Source: Chinchilla lanigera (lineage: Eukaryota; Chordata; Mammalia; Rodentia; Chinchillidae). From it: a stretch of 64,000 nt of DNA. Made by a program: the position numbers and the translations under genes. The DNA lies in the NCBI RefSeq assembly GCF_000276665.1, contig NW_004955433.1, positions 19,621,981 through 19,685,980 on the forward strand, in the 5' to 3' direction. The notes beneath the pieces were generated by a model. That model was not told the DNA's origin, searched no databases, and saw only the letters and a list, made by a program, of their open reading frames with translations. Positions 1-12,050 of this stretch are shown one piece after another. Position 1 is the stretch's first letter; every line of letters begins with the position of its first letter.

Positions 1-67
1 TTTTTGTCTATGTTGTTGGTATTTTGCTATTGTTCCTTTTTTATTATTCTCTTAAAATAAAAAAGAT
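1..67 (+). mobile_element. L1 3' UTR end with A-rich tail, cut by window edge
   Basis: The first 67 bases are T-rich and end in 'ctcttaaaataaaaaag'. The same ending (T-rich stretch, then 'ctctttaaaataaaa') closes the L1 3' ends near 32.88 kb, 52.97 kb and 62.53 kb. I infer the last bases of a sense L1 whose body lies before the window. The segment is short, so confidence is moderate. Confidence 0.45.
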
Positions 68-1234
68 AAGGATAAAAGAAAGCTATGTACATACTCAGAT
101 CTCTGCTTTTAATGAATTTTATTGTGGATTAGATTAACACCTGGATTTCAAATAGTTCATTACTCTTCACCTGTGCAATTCATATCAATTACTTGAGTTC
201 CCTTAAGATGAAACCTTTCATTTTAACATTGAGTTAATAGCACATATCTTGCTGTGAAGCTGAAAAAGTTATATTAAAGGAGAAGTGTTCCTAACTCAAA
301 ATCTAAACAGCAGTTTACAAACCCCTGCCCTTTTTCTGAACCACATTCATAGGCTACTTTTCCTAGCTTTCTCTTTAAGAAGGGCAAGTGGTAAATTACT
401 AAAACACATAGTCATCACCTCATCTGAGACAGAGGATTCAGTCAGACAACCTGGTAGGCTTATACATGGTGTCTATTTCCCTTCTTATAGTAGTCTCATT
501 GAGTGAGGGAACTGACTTAGATAAAGCTGTGTGGAATCCATTTGCATATCCAGAGTTTAGATAAAAGTTGTCTCAAATTTATGCCCTGAAAAAGCTAAGC
601 TTATGTGTCTACCTGGTTCCTAACCAGCTACTGAATATAAACCTATCAAAGTTGTGAGGCAAAGAATCTCTTTCGATCGCACATACCGTAATTTCTAGCA
701 TAGCTTCCACAGGACAATGTGATGAATTCAGTCTTCATAGATTGAGAATTCATAATTTGGCAGTGATTTGCTCCCTGATAGTTGTATCTGGAAATAGACC
801 CACTGTAAAAAGAGAGAAATGAATTTGGTGCCCCTGATGAATATTTTCATTTAACTGCTTTCTCTCATTACCCAGAGGTCCCCCAAGTTTGTTTTGTTTT
901 GTTTTGTTTTGGAAAGATTTGTTTCTAAAGGAATATAAACATAATTTGGGAGGATAAACTCAGTGTAATTTTATACCAATGTTTCTTGTCTCCCTCGCTG
1001 CTTTTCTTAAAGCAAGATCCCATGTAACCACGTAATATTCATGTGATCAGCGTAGAAAGTTTTAAAAAATTACAGCATTAATGGCTTAGGAGAATGTGTG
1101 CAATTACTTATTTATTCATGAAAAAATGTGAAGATTGCCTTTGAATGCAGTCTCCACAGCCAAGGTCGCACTGACAGTGTTCCTCACACACCTGCAATTT
1201 GGAGTGTGTGAAGAATGGCACTTAGTTTAAAAAC
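68..1234. other. Unique AT-rich DNA, nothing recognised
   Basis: No coding frame or repeat family is recognisable here. The only low-complexity feature is a short (TTTTG)n run at about 887-912. An open frame at 285-506 has no recognisable domain and is probably chance. Confidence 0.5.
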
Positions 1235-1583
1235 TGTTATGGTTTGTGTCTGGGTGTCCCCCCAAAGCCTCATGCGGCCATGGGGCAGGCTTTTAGAGTT
1301 TGATTGATTATGGGTGTGAGAGATACACCCGCCCTGGGGTGGAGAGTTTGCATAGGTAAGGGAGAGCAAGAGGCGCTTGGGGCCATTTCCTGGTTTTTGT
1401 GCTTGTTGCTTTGCTGTGTTCTGCCACCATGAGCTGTAGCTCTCTGCCATGTGCCAGTCTGCCTTGTAATCTGCCAAGTATGGACTAAAACCTCCACAAA
1501 CTGTAAGTAAAATAAACCTTTCCTTCCTTAATTTTGGGCGTCAGGTATTTTGTCCCAGCAACAAGAGAAAAGTAACCAAGACA
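1235..1583 (+). mobile_element. Solo ERVL-MaLR (ORR1/MT-like) LTR, sense
   Basis: The segment opens with 'tgttatggtttgtgtctggg' and closes with 'agtaaccaagaca', giving the TG...CA ends of a retroviral LTR. The 3' part has the usual MaLR order: 'ccatgagctgtag', 'tatggactaaaacctccaca', the 'aataaa' polyadenylation signal, then 'caggtattttgtccc'. Flanking 5-mers 'aaaac' (1230-1234) and 'gaaac' (1584-1588) match at 4 of 5 bases, as expected for an old 5-bp ERVL target-site duplication. No internal region follows, so this is a solo LTR. Its closest relative in the window lies at 6162-6503. Confidence 0.85.
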
Positions 1584-1683
1584 GAAACACAGTGAAAGAA
1601 AATTTAACTTTAGGGCTCAAAGAATGTGACAAAGGACAGGCAAAGGCTGAGGGCTGAGTTGCTTAGCAGGGGTTAGCAAATTA

Positions 1684-1860
1684 ACATTTATTTAGCACTT
1701 AGCACTTTTTTTTTTTTTACCTCATTTAATTCTCAGAGTAAGGGAAAGTGATAACCATGGCATCCATTTTACATTTAAACAAACTTAAGCTCAGAGGTTG
1801 GGGCTCTCACTCCAAGTGACATAGCTGGTAAGATTCAGGATTCTTTTTCCACTGAAAGCT
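1684..1860 (-). mobile_element. MIR SINE, antisense
   Basis: The order of motifs fits an antisense MIR: 'atttatttagcac', 'acctcatttaattctcagag', 'ccattttacatttaaac', 'cttaagctcagaggtt', then 'gtgacatagctggtaag'. MIRs are shared by all mammals, and the heavy divergence here fits that age. Confidence 0.7.
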
Positions 1861-2991
1861 TCGCAAATGAGCTAAGAATAATTTTGAATAATTTTGCATG
1901 AGGTTTGGTACTGTTTACATATTCTCTAATCTCCTCTTACTATGTTCTATCACAATCTCTTTAAATATTAATCCACTTAGAAAGCCAAATATAGTGTCTT
2001 TTACTCAGGAGGCAATCAATATCCATGAGTTATAGTAATGTTTCTTAAAGTAGTTGAATAGACTACTTCTCCATAACTCATCCTTAACCTTGGAGAGATC
2101 CAGTATTTGTGTTTTAAAGATTTATGTACTTAAGGACAAAAGACTTTGTTAGAGCAGGAAGAAGGAGTGAAGATGTACTGGTGGAAGGGAGAGGGAAAGA
2201 AAATTGGAAATCAGACATTTGTAGACTAATAGTGTTTATTGCTAGGTAGGTAAGTATATAATTTAAATTCAGTTTTTTCCTAGTGACTATTCTACTGAAA
2301 TGACAGAGATTAACAGTGCTGACATGCATTTGTGTATCATAATACTATGATAATAATCAAACAGAAAGGGAGTGGGAGGGAAATAAAATACACAGTTGAT
2401 AGAAAGCAAAATGTATTTATAAATATACTTTCAAATATATTTACTTCCTAATTAATTTGTTTCTGTTATATTTGATGGTATAATTTACATTGCTTTCTAT
2501 TCTTATCTTTCCTTCTTCCTTATTTACTACTGTGTGCTTTTTTTTCTTATTACCTTTCTCTTCCTTTATTAAAGTTCTTTTATCAACAATCTCATGTCAG
2601 TACTTTTTACACATCTTTGCAAATTTGTATTTGTTCATGAAGTGCAAAAGTTTCTGGGAGCCAGTGCTAGATCCAGGAATTCACTGGACAACCTTTCCAG
2701 CTTACTGTCCAGTCTCAGTGCCCTACTGGTTCTTGTGAATGTAGCATGTAAGTTAATTACTGAAAATTAAAAGAAGGGCTCACTCTTGTGAGGACAGACT
2801 TCTTTGCCATGAGACTGGAGATTCAAGCATAGCATGATTTTTAGTCATGGCGTCCATTTAACTAGCAAGTGGCAAGGAAGGACACATGAATGTGATGATG
2901 TCATTTGCACATTCTGACTTTAAAATAGTCAGTAATCAATGACATTAACATATAGAGTCCTCTGAGTTTTATTTATTTATTTTTTTGTAGG
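1861..2991. other. Unique AT-rich DNA, nothing recognised
   Basis: No gene or repeat family is recognised. A short open frame at 2490-2738 is pyrimidine-rich and lacks any known domain. Confidence 0.45.
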
Positions 2992-3136
2992 TTTTTTTTT
3001 GAGACAGGGACTCATTGTAGTTCAGGCTGGCCTTAAACTCACTATGTAGCTTAGGCTGATCTCGAAGTCAAAGCAACTCTTCTGCCTCAGCTTCCTAAGT
3101 ACAGGGATTACAAGCGTGCACCATCACACCTAGCTT
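2992..3136 (-). mobile_element. B1-type (7SL-derived) SINE, antisense
   Basis: Read on the plus strand, a T run is followed by 'gagacagggactca', 'ggctggcct', 'ctgcctcagcttcc', 'gggattacaagcgtgcacc' and 'cacacctagc'. This is the reverse complement of a monomeric B1 element including its A tail. B1 is restricted to rodents and close relatives, so it helps place the organism. Confidence 0.88.
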
Positions 3137-6036
3137 CTTCTTAGTTGCAGATATGAGAAAATATTAAAATTGAACTCACAGAATTGTGGAACAGCTATTA
3201 TTTTTAATCATAGATTTTGCTAGTTCTTTTACAAACATTTATTTATTGGATATTTAATGCCACATATGTGCAAACTTACTAAATAGTTATAAGTTGCCAT
3301 TTTTCATGAAATGTAAAGTACAAATGATATATCAAGGGGCAGATTTATGTTTTGTAGCAAAATGTGACTGAGGCCAAGATCAATGATCTTTCCTGTTGTA
3401 AAGATCAACAAACATTGTGAGTATCCAATACCTAGAATTTCCCTCAGTGATGAGAAGGCCCGTGAGAGGGAAGGACCCTCCTGCATAATTTCACAGGATA
3501 CCTCTTTTTGTTGCTAAGATGCTTGAATGAGCTACTCAGTGTACACAGGTATAACTCTTAACTAGAGCTGAACTCTGAGCTCCAACTTAAGCCACACACT
3601 CAGTCAGGCAAGGGTGGCTGGGAGACGTGCTGTTGCTGGTTTTAATGTTGCCCATGGCTGCCACAGACTTGGAGTAGTTGGGTTTGAGAAGAGTATAATT
3701 TATAATGCAAAACACAGCACAAACAATCAGAAGCAGACCAGCTCTCACCAGCCTGCTCTGTGTGACATGAGAGCATGCGGAGGGATGAAGTGTTCATAAT
3801 TATGAATAGCAGCTATATTACCATAACTACATTATTCATGGCTTCAAATGGAAATGCTTTCTTACAGTTCCATGCCAATGAATTTTTTTTCATTTTTTCA
3901 AACAATAATAATTTCTCTTGCTCATTGTTTAACGTTCAACAGTGCTTCAAAATTCTGAGATGGGGCTTTCTTTGTGATTTCTAACTGTGATACACTGGTT
4001 TGGACACAAACAACAGGTAAAATAAAAGAGACTCTAGAGAGAGAATGTAGGCAAAGAGGAGGGGCTGGCAGGCAATTAGACCCCAGTCCACTGAGAGAGT
4101 GAGGAAATGGGATGCTGATTGCTCCACTCAAGAGCTCTTTCACCTTTGGATGCCAGGGCAAGAATGGGTCAGCAGAAGTTCAGTCTGTCACCAAGGCTGT
4201 CCCATTGTCTGGACTGTAATTTCCACTTACTGCACTGAGAGTGACTTGAGGAATGGAGTCTCCTGATCTCAAATTTTTAACAAAAATACAAGAAACACAT
4301 GCACAATTTAAGAGAAAAGAGAAAAAGTTAAAAAATTATTTCAACTCCTTTGGAACTGAACATGCAGAATATAATTTACATGTATTATTTCACTTTATTC
4401 TACATGTAGAAGTGGATAGACTATGATGTAGGCAGTATTATATCCATGATAAATAGAGGGAAGTACACACAGTTTACAGTGTTGCCTGAAGCCAGTCGAA
4501 AAAGATTCATGGCTGATATAAACAGAACTAAAAAATTGAAGCTCTTAGCTTTAGTCACTGCAGAAGGCCTTGGGAAAAGTTAAGTGCTTCCCTAGTAAAT
4601 TCCCTAGTAGAAGACACTTTATCTGTGTAAAACTCATCTACAAATGGGATAGACATAAACTAACTTTAGCCTTTTAATAGTAGTTGGGTTGAATAAAATA
4701 ATGCTAGTAAAAGTCTCTCTATAGAACCCAATTCTGAGGAAATCCTCAATAAATTCTCATTTATAATCATAGGATAATGAAAGATGAGATAGAAATGTAC
4801 AACATATAGCTATATAAAAAAATCATTCAGATTGTACATATGCATACATATGTGAGTAAATGTTATTACAAAAAATACCAATCATATTCAAACATGGAAA
4901 GAATAATGTAATGATTCCCTACTTACCATCATCCAACTTTGCCATCATGTTTATTTACATTACTTATTTCTCTCACCAAAAAATCATTCTGAAGCCAATC
5001 CTAGACATTATATGCTTTTCTTTGTACATATTTTAGCATCTCTAAAAAGATGATGAGTCTTTAAAAAAGCATAAGACAATACAATTATCACATTTAAAGT
5101 GATTAAAAGTGTTTTATTTAAGCACATTTTTTTGTATCATCAAGCATCCAGGGTCCATTTTTTCTATTCGTCTCACAAAACTGTGTGGATGTACTTCTCT
5201 CTCTCTTTGTTGTTCAAATTAAGACCAAATGTGCATGCAGTAATTTTTGTGCTTGTGATTCCCCTTGTCTCTTAAGTATCATTTTATCTATCTCACCCCA
5301 TGTCAGCCACCACATGCATGAATTGGGTTTTATACTTGGGACATTGGCTAGTGGTTTATCTATGTTGATGTTTAATGATCCATTGCTTGCAGCAAAATAA
5401 ATGATGACAAATGTGCAAGGTAGGTAGGTTGGTAAGTAGGTAAGTATATAGGTAAAATTATATCCTGAATAGTGCTGTGTACAGCATTCAGCAAGCTCAT
5501 GATGTCTACTTGTATGTGTCTTTCTAATATTGACAACCATTCATCTTAGTCTATATTTATTAGTATATAGGAGGCTGAAACTCTTTTATAATTAAGAATA
5601 ACAGTTAGCTTGAAGAAAACAGTCTTTGAAAGATAATCTTAGACAATTTCACATCAACTTGGGATGAAAACCAGAAGTCAAAACTTTCATAAACCACAAA
5701 ATAGCAGTTGAGACATCAGGACGAATTTATACTGGGCTAATAGCTCCTGTCTTGCATGAATTAATGTAGCCAGACAGAGATTATATTAGGATACAATTGC
5801 AGGTATAAATGGAAGAGCTACTTTTTCTATAGTCTAATAATTCTAACCCAATGTTGAGCAAAATCGTGACTCTGTTAAAATCAAGATTTTTCTATACTTT
5901 ATGTTTACAATTTCTCATTGTTATTCACAATGTTGTTTATGAAAGTGTAAAAGTGTTCAGGTTTTTTCCTATTTATAATCAATACTGTAGAAAAATAAAA
6001 ATATACTAGTAATAGTAATGATGATGATATGAGCAA
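3137..6036. other. Long repeat-poor AT-rich stretch
   Basis: About 2.9 kb without a recognised interspersed repeat or gene. A degenerate (GGTA)n run lies at about 5418-5455. Open frames of 60-108 codons overlap on both strands without recognisable domains. Function, if any, cannot be read from the sequence. Confidence 0.45.
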
Positions 6037-6112
6037 GAAGAAGAAGGAGGAGGAAGAGGAAGAAAAAAAGAAGAGAAAGAAGAAAGAGGGAGGAGGAAAC
6101 AGGGAGGAGAGT
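6037..6112. repeat. Purine-rich (GAA/GGA) low-complexity tract
   Basis: Nearly pure A/G sequence of about 75 bases made of irregular GAA, GGA and GAAA units. Confidence 0.85.
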
Positions 6113-6161
6113 AATTCCTAAGTTTCACTCAACCAGTATAAGTGTATTTTTCTTTCAGACA

Positions 6162-6503
6162 TGTTATGGTTTGTTCACCCCCAAAGTCTCATGCGCTCAT
6201 GGGTCAGGCTTTCAGATTTTGATTGATTATGGATGTGAGAGCAACACCCGCCCTGGGGTGGACAGTTTGTATATGTAAGGGAGAGGAAGAGGTTGCTTGC
6301 CACCATTCCTCCCTTTTTGTGCTTGTTGCTTTGCTATGTTCCACTGCCATGAGCTGTAGCCCTCTGCCATGTGCCACCCTGCCTTGTAACTTGCCAAGTA
6401 TGGACTGAAACCTCCACAAACTGTAAGTAAAATAAACCTTTCCTTCCTTAATTTTGGGCATCAGGTATTTTGTCCCAGCAACGAGAGGAAAGTAACCAAG
6501 ACA
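6162..6503 (+). mobile_element. Solo ERVL-MaLR (ORR1/MT-like) LTR, sense
   Basis: It opens with 'tgttatggtttgttcacccc' and ends 'agtaaccaagaca'. The middle and 3' parts are close to the LTR at 1235-1583, including 'acacccgccctggggtggac' and the 'aataaa' signal, so both are one subfamily. The flanks here ('agaca' before, 'ccata' after) show no convincing target-site duplication. The spacing from the 1.2 kb copy and the unrelated repeats between them make two separate insertions more likely than one provirus. Confidence 0.85.
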
Positions 6504-7789
6504 CCATACAAATAAATAACTAGAGATAAAACTAAACCACAGTTATAGCAGATTGTTTGATAAGCGGTAGAATGATAAACTTACAGATTTCATTTGTTTG
6601 GCCTTTCATTAAAAAAAACCAAAAACCAAAAAAGAAAAACACCAGCCTTTCTCTGAAGAGGTAGACTTAGAAATTCACCCTGGTGCATGTCTCCAGGGAT
6701 TCATTTACTTTTGTAAATTTATGCCAGGTGGACCTCTGTCTTACAGGGAATGTATAAAGGCAACCTTTGTATAACTTATCAAAGTCCTCCATCTTTGGCA
6801 TATTGAAATGTGAGCAGAGAAAATAATTTGTATAAAAAGTGCAGTGTTTTTCTTTTGATTTGTGTATACTTAGGTGGGTAAGTAAATCCTGAGGACCGCC
6901 CTCCAGCTCTCTCCCAAGTAAGGACATGAATCCTGGAAGATCAGTTTAACCCCAAACAAGATTTAGATATGAGCCAGAAGGTTCTTAAAATGGTCAGAAG
7001 GAGTCCAGAGAACAGGGATGGTATCATGGGCTGTGGCTTGACCAGTCACACAGGACCTTGCTGTCATAGAAGACACTTACCTGCAGTAATTCTTGTGCTC
7101 CTTAAATTCTGAATAGTTTCTCGTGGCTTTACCTTTTTCTTCTGCACTGGCTCTTGTAAATTAGCTGATTCTGGGGGAGAAAGATGGGATCAGTAGACTA
7201 GTGTAGGAAAGTAGAGAGAAGCTGTATTATTCTCAGTAATTATAGGAGGTAGGAAAAGCAATTTTCTGTGGACCTCTAGCCCCCTTGAGGTTAGTGGTAG
7301 CAGTGTGTGGAGGTCTGCATGATAAAAGGATGATAATACTAGAAATTCTTACATACAAACAAGACATCTGCAAAGACCTGCTTGCACCTTTCTGAAGACA
7401 ATTCAAAGACATCCTTTTCTTGGCCTGGAAAGCTAAATCAAGGAGAGTCCTTTAATTTGAAATCAGGAGCACTGGGTTCACTCATGCTACATTACACCAA
7501 AAAAAATTATGCATTTCATTCTAGTCTCAGTTTCCACAGATTTGGGTACCTGTGTTTCCTCATAATTTGTAGTGTAATGAGGGGAGGGTGGAAGACAATG
7601 AAAGAGAGAGGGAGAGGGGGATAGAAAGAGGAAGTAAGATGAGTGACTATATATCTCTATAATTTTTATTACATATATTCTTGTAATTCTTGTCCCTATT
7701 AGTTATAATTGTTAATCTCTTACTGTGCCTAATTTATGAGTTAATCTTTAACATATGTATGTATATATAGGCCAAAAGTCCATAGTGTA
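6504..7789. other. Unique DNA with a purine-rich patch
   Basis: No repeat family or gene is recognised. A purine-rich patch lies at about 7576-7636. Confidence 0.45.
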
Positions 7790-8233
7790 TGTCTTAGTTA
7801 CTTTTGTCCTTGCTGAGACAAAATATCCAATGCCCAAAGTTGAAGGAAGATTTATTTGGGTCTCAGTTTGTGAGAGTTTCAGTTCACAATTTGCTGGCTC
7901 CAAGGCAGAGTAGCATGGCAGAGGGGTATGGGAAAGGAGAGAAAATTTGTGGCAGGCAGAAGGCAGCAAAACAGCAATCAATATACTAGAAGTGATTAGT
8001 AGTGACCCTCTTTCTGTCCCCTATATCATATCCAGGATAACCACACTTAGGGCACACCCAGGGGGCCACCTACCCAGGGTAGTGCACCCTTAACCCTAGC
8101 ATCGCAACATGAACCAATCCCAGCATCACATTTTTAATCCTATCATCACAGACCCTAGATCCAACCACTTCCAAAAAGCCCCACCTATGACTGAATGAGG
8201 CTTTGAGGGGATATCTAGATACAAGCCATAACA
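7790..8233 (-). mobile_element. ERVL-MaLR LTR, antisense
   Basis: The plus strand begins 'tgtcttagttacttttgtcc' and ends 'atacaagccataaca', the reverse complements of an LTR end and start. The order in between, read on the minus strand, is the usual MaLR one: an A/T signal near the 3' end, a 'gccatgctactctgccttgg' block, and 'cctcaaagcctcat' near the 5' end. It is about 100 bases longer than the 1.2 and 6.2 kb copies and is probably a different subfamily, more like the LTR at 59.47 kb. Confidence 0.82.
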
Positions 8234-9024
8234 TTACACCTAAAGTTTGATACTATTTCTGGTTTCAGAAATCCCCTTGGGTGGTGTCTTGAAATGTTAC
8301 TTTCACAAATTTTTTGGATCAATTTTAATAAGTGAAACCTGCTCTTAAGTATAAAGCTAACCTGTTTTCCAGGATGTGCGTAAAATTTGAAACATTAAAA
8401 ACAATGATATCCAAACCACTGAACTTTGGTTCCATGGAAATAGAAAATGAAAAACGTTTTGACTTTTAAAGGCACACAATAGCATTCCAGATCCTTATGT
8501 CCACAGTCTTTAAAATAAATGTGAGCAATAGTGGTCCCTTCCCTACCCCTCACTCAAGAGAAATTACACAGAAATTTTTATAAAATCATAAGAGGGGTTT
8601 GGAGACTCGACAAAGGCGTATTGAATTTCTATTATAATTGGAAGGTGGATCCTGAGTTCTGCACTTTGTTTTGGATAAAGACATATAATTTATATCCCAC
8701 ACTTCCCAAGATGCATAAAAGACTTTCTATTATATAAATGTAATCTACATGAATAGCAATAATAGCACTGCCATATGCACACTTTTCTATACTGTGATTA
8801 AAATAACTAAAGAATACATTACTAATCCATACACACATCACTAAATGCCTACACAGTTTTTCACGACAAGGTTGTACCATAATTGTTATCATTATTTCAG
8901 GCATGTACATTTGGTCAGTGTTTTTTCATGAAATAAATAACATTTATTTAGCCCTTCATGCTAGCACACTGAATACTGAAACTGGAGAAATGAGATACCT
9001 GTTCTGATTATACAATTTTGATAG
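8234..9024. other. Unique AT-rich DNA, nothing recognised
   Basis: No gene or repeat family is recognised in this 0.8 kb. Confidence 0.45.
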
Positions 9025-9675
9025 TGTTGTAGTCAGAGTTTGCAAGATAAACAACCTAATACAGGACGCATAATTAATAGGATTATTTTACACTAGTTGC
9101 CCAAAGAGTCAAATACAAAAGAGTACAGGAAATATGTACATACACTAAAGACCCAAAACATTCAGCTGAGGGCCTAGATCCCATGATAATGTCCTGCAGG
9201 AGTTCAGCTAAAGACCTGGAGCCCATGACAGTGCTTTCCACGAGTCCAACTGGAGGCCAACAGCCCACAGTAATGTCTCATGCAAGTCTTTCATGTATAT
9301 GTGCTTAGCAGGCCCAAAGTCAGTGGTGGAAGCTAGAAGGCCTGTGCCAGCAGGATGAAGGATTTGTGCCAGTAGGCTGAGGGATCTGCACTGGAGCCAG
9401 AAAGCAACACTCAAAGTAAGAACCAAAGCTACCCTGTAAAGTATCACAGCCATCCTCAGCAACAGCGAGGTCCTGAGCCCCTCCAATGATAAGAACATCA
9501 GGAAAGCCAGCATGACAAGCTCCTCCAGGAGAACCAACAGCACCACTTCTCACCTCTCCAGTTCTCCTTTTTATGTTGTTGGTAATGATCCTCAGCTGGG
9601 CTTTCCACATCCAGAACCATGCTGATTCATTTCAGGGCGTGTTACAAGTTGACCATCACTTGAAAATCCACCACA
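9025..9675 (-). mobile_element. LTR-like element of unassigned family, antisense (copy 1)
   Basis: A 651-bp segment starts 'tgttgtagtcag' and ends 'atccaccaca' on the plus strand, so its minus strand has TG...CA ends. The flanking 5-mers 'gatag' (9020-9024) and 'catag' (9676-9680) match at 4 of 5. A second copy at 48566-49725 follows it nearly end to end, apart from an L1 inserted in that copy. The two shared borders and separate near-TSDs define a transposed unit. The 5-bp duplication suggests an ERVL-type LTR, but I cannot name the family. Open frames on the minus strand (up to 112 codons) have no recognised domain. Confidence 0.7.
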
Positions 9676-9960
9676 CATAGCTCAAAAACACAGAATTATG
9701 CCCCTATAAAATATATGCAGTTGAAAAGTGTTTTCAAATTCTTCAAATAAGAGCAAAAATACATTTTGAGTAGTTCTAAACTGTATAAGGGTTTACTGAC
9801 TACCTATTTTAATGGAAAAGAAGTTTGTACACATAAATAAGTTTTTAGTAACTGGATCTTTTGAAGAAGGGGTTAGTAAGTTTCTGCCATTCTTGCAGAT
9901 AGTTACATTTCTTACTCTACAGATTTTAAGTATTTTAAAAGAGCATAGGATAAAGTTCAC

Positions 9961-10112
9961 ATGCCGAGCGTGGTGGCACACGCCTATAATCCCAGCACTT
10001 GGGAGGCTGAGACAGGAGGATCATCAGGAGTTAGAGACCAGCCTGCACTACAAAAGTGAGTTCAAGGCCAGCCTGAACTGCATAGCGAGACCCTGCCTCA
10101 AAAAGACAAGGC
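9961..10112 (+). mobile_element. B1-type (7SL-derived) SINE, sense, with target-site duplication
   Basis: It starts 'atgccgagcgtggtggcaca' and continues 'cctataatcccagcactt', 'gaggctgagacagg', 'agttcaaggccagcctg' and 'gaccctgcctcaaaaa'. The repeated 'accagcctg...' and 'ggccagcctg...' blocks reflect the internal duplication typical of B1. The direct repeat 'taaagttcac' at 9951-9960 and 10113-10122 is a perfect 10-bp target-site duplication that fixes both ends. Confidence 0.93.
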
Positions 10113-10122
10113 TAAAGTTCAC

Positions 10123-11137
10123 TTTATTTCTATTTTCATGGAAATTAGTGAAAACAAAGAAAGAGTATCATGTTAGTCTTTAGTTTTTATTTAAACTAAA
10201 AGCAACAGATTCTATAATGAGATATTTTTCCTGAACTTGAATGTTTAGTGAAATTTATGACATGACTATGAGAATGAAGTATCACATGCTGGTGATGTCT
10301 TCAGACAAAGTTTTATTACATTTATTGAAAAGGTCAAGAGAATTTAAGTGCTTAACTTTTTATCTTCTTACCCAGATCACCATGCTGGAAGGGCTTTGAA
10401 AACTGGACTAATAATTATCTTTAAAAGCGTGTCACAAAAGACCATACGCTATGTGAATGTAATCTATTTTTCTGTTCCACGGAACTCTGTGCAGATGAGC
10501 TTGGATTTAAGCTTTTAAAAGAAAGGTGATAGTAAATGTATGATTATGGCCTCTGAATAAGCGCTGGCTAGAAATTGGATTTTGAGTCTTTCGTCAACAG
10601 CTTCATAAACATAGAGTCTGTGCATCGTGTTCCTTGAGCTTTTGCACATTACCACCAGCAGGGAAGGCACTTGGCCCACACAAATTGAATGAACCTGTAG
10701 AAAACAAACAAACAATAGGACTTTTCTGAGCCTTTGTTATAATAACACATTGTTTTTGAAGACAAAATGCAGTTGGTTTTTATTGCAAACAAGTTTCTTG
10801 AGCCATGTTTTCAAAATGAGCTGTTGGTGGACCACAGAAATTAAGGAAACATTCTGCATTATAAAATCCACTTTGCTAGGCAAAGGTTTTATTGGAAAGA
10901 GTTGATTCTGACTAAGGGTCAGTGAAAGTGACTGGGCAGATATATCTTAGATCACATCATCTGCAAAGCCAGAAAACAAAGCTTGGGAGGTAGCCTGGGG
11001 CCCAAATCATGTTTTAGGGAAAGATTAATTGCAAGCACCTCCCGTGCCAGTGTGCTGCCAGACAGCCTGCTGCCACTAGACACAAAGGTCACTTCTTTAC
11101 TTTGCTCTTTTCCAAAAAGATTAATAAACAGAAATGC
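10123..11137. other. Unique DNA, nothing recognised
   Basis: No repeat family or gene is recognised. It is less AT-rich than its flanks at about 10.9-11.1 kb, but no splice-bounded open frame with a known domain was seen. Confidence 0.4.
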
Positions 11138-11661
11138 TGTAATGGTTAATCTTGATGGTTAATGAGACTCTTTTAGAAGCTGTCAAGGGGATAAGTAAAG
11201 TACAGTTCTGCGTGTGCCTGGGTGGATCATGGACAGCATGACCTAGAGGATTACATCTAGTCCCAAGACCAGTGATAGTGACCCTTTTAGAGATGTGTGC
11301 CCAACTGCCACCCAAAACCCACACCTCAATGTGTCAACACTGCGACAAAACCTGAATCCTGAGGTTTTAGTTTAGAGAAAAAAATATCTCAGGCACCAAC
11401 ATCTTTTTGTCTTAAAAGAAAATCAAATATCATGCTTGCCATACATTTGCCACCACTGCATAGCTGCTTCCTCTCTGATTTGTCCCTTCAGCTCTATTTT
11501 CTAAATGCCATGGGTAGGGCCACTTCCTCCACCATGCCTCTCACCTTGATGTTTCTCTTTGGAACCAGCAAACCATGGATTGCAACCTCTATAACTGTGA
11601 GTCAAAATAAATCCTTTTTTTCCATTATTTTGTCACAGCAGTTGAAAGCTGGTCACAAACA
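11138..11661 (+). mobile_element. LTR-like element, probably ERVL/MaLR-related, sense
   Basis: The 5' end reads 'tgtaatggttaatcttgatgg'. The 3' part carries the familiar LTR order 'ccatggattgcaacctctat', 'gtcaaaataaatcc' (polyadenylation signal) and 'attttgtcacagcag', ending near 'ggtcacaaaca'. I cannot assign the subfamily and the exact ends are uncertain. Confidence 0.6.
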
Positions 11662-11785
11662 AAAGATTAAATACATTGGATTTAAATTTCACACTTGCAC
11701 TCTGGTTGCCAAGAAGCATTATTAGAAATAAATGTTTGGATTGGTTTTACTTCTATACTAGAGGAAAATTTTGTTTTCCATCAAA

Positions 11786-11880
11786 GAAGAAAGAGAAAGA
11801 AAGAAAAGAAAGAAGGAAGAAAGAAAGAAAGAAAGAAAGATCAAAAGAGAGAAAAGAAGAGAGAAAGAAAAAGAAGGGAG
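11786..11880. repeat. (GAAA)n purine-rich microsatellite-like tract
   Basis: Irregular GAAA/GAAG units with only one short interruption. Open frames across it translate to Lys/Glu/Arg runs and are artefacts of composition. Its last 14 bases serve as the left target-site duplication of the ID insertion that follows. Confidence 0.9.
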
Positions 11881-12003
11881 GGGCTGGGGATTTAGTTCAG
11901 CGGCAAAGCGCCTGCCTGGCAAGCGCAAGGTCGTGAGTTTGGTTGGTTCCTGGTACCGGAGAAAAACCAAATCATGAAAGACTTCAAAACTATACCTGAG
12001 AAG

Positions 12004-12048
<45 letters not shown>
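11881..12048 (+). mobile_element. ID SINE with extra 3' segment and 43-base A tail
   Basis: The tRNA-derived ID core runs from 'gggctggggatttagttcag' to 'tggtaccggagaaaaacc'. About 38 bases that are absent from the other ID copies follow (roughly 11968-12005), then 43 uninterrupted A residues (12006-12048). The flanking sequences 'gaaaaagaagggag' (11867-11880) and 'gaaaaggaagggag' (12049-12062) match at 13 of 14, so core, extra segment and tail moved together. The long pure A tail suggests a recent insertion. Confidence 0.9.

Positions 12049-12050
<2 letters not shown>

Noticed and set aside
1235..6503. One provirus with LTRs at 1.2 kb and 6.2 kb
   Set aside because: The interior holds MIR, B1 and unique DNA rather than ERV sequence. 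The size exceeds a MaLR, and the outer flanks do not match (aaaac versus ccata).
9208..9610. 112- and 96-codon minus frames in the LTR-like element
   Set aside because: They lie within a repeat unit; the second copy at 48.6 kb does not keep them open, and no domain is recognised.
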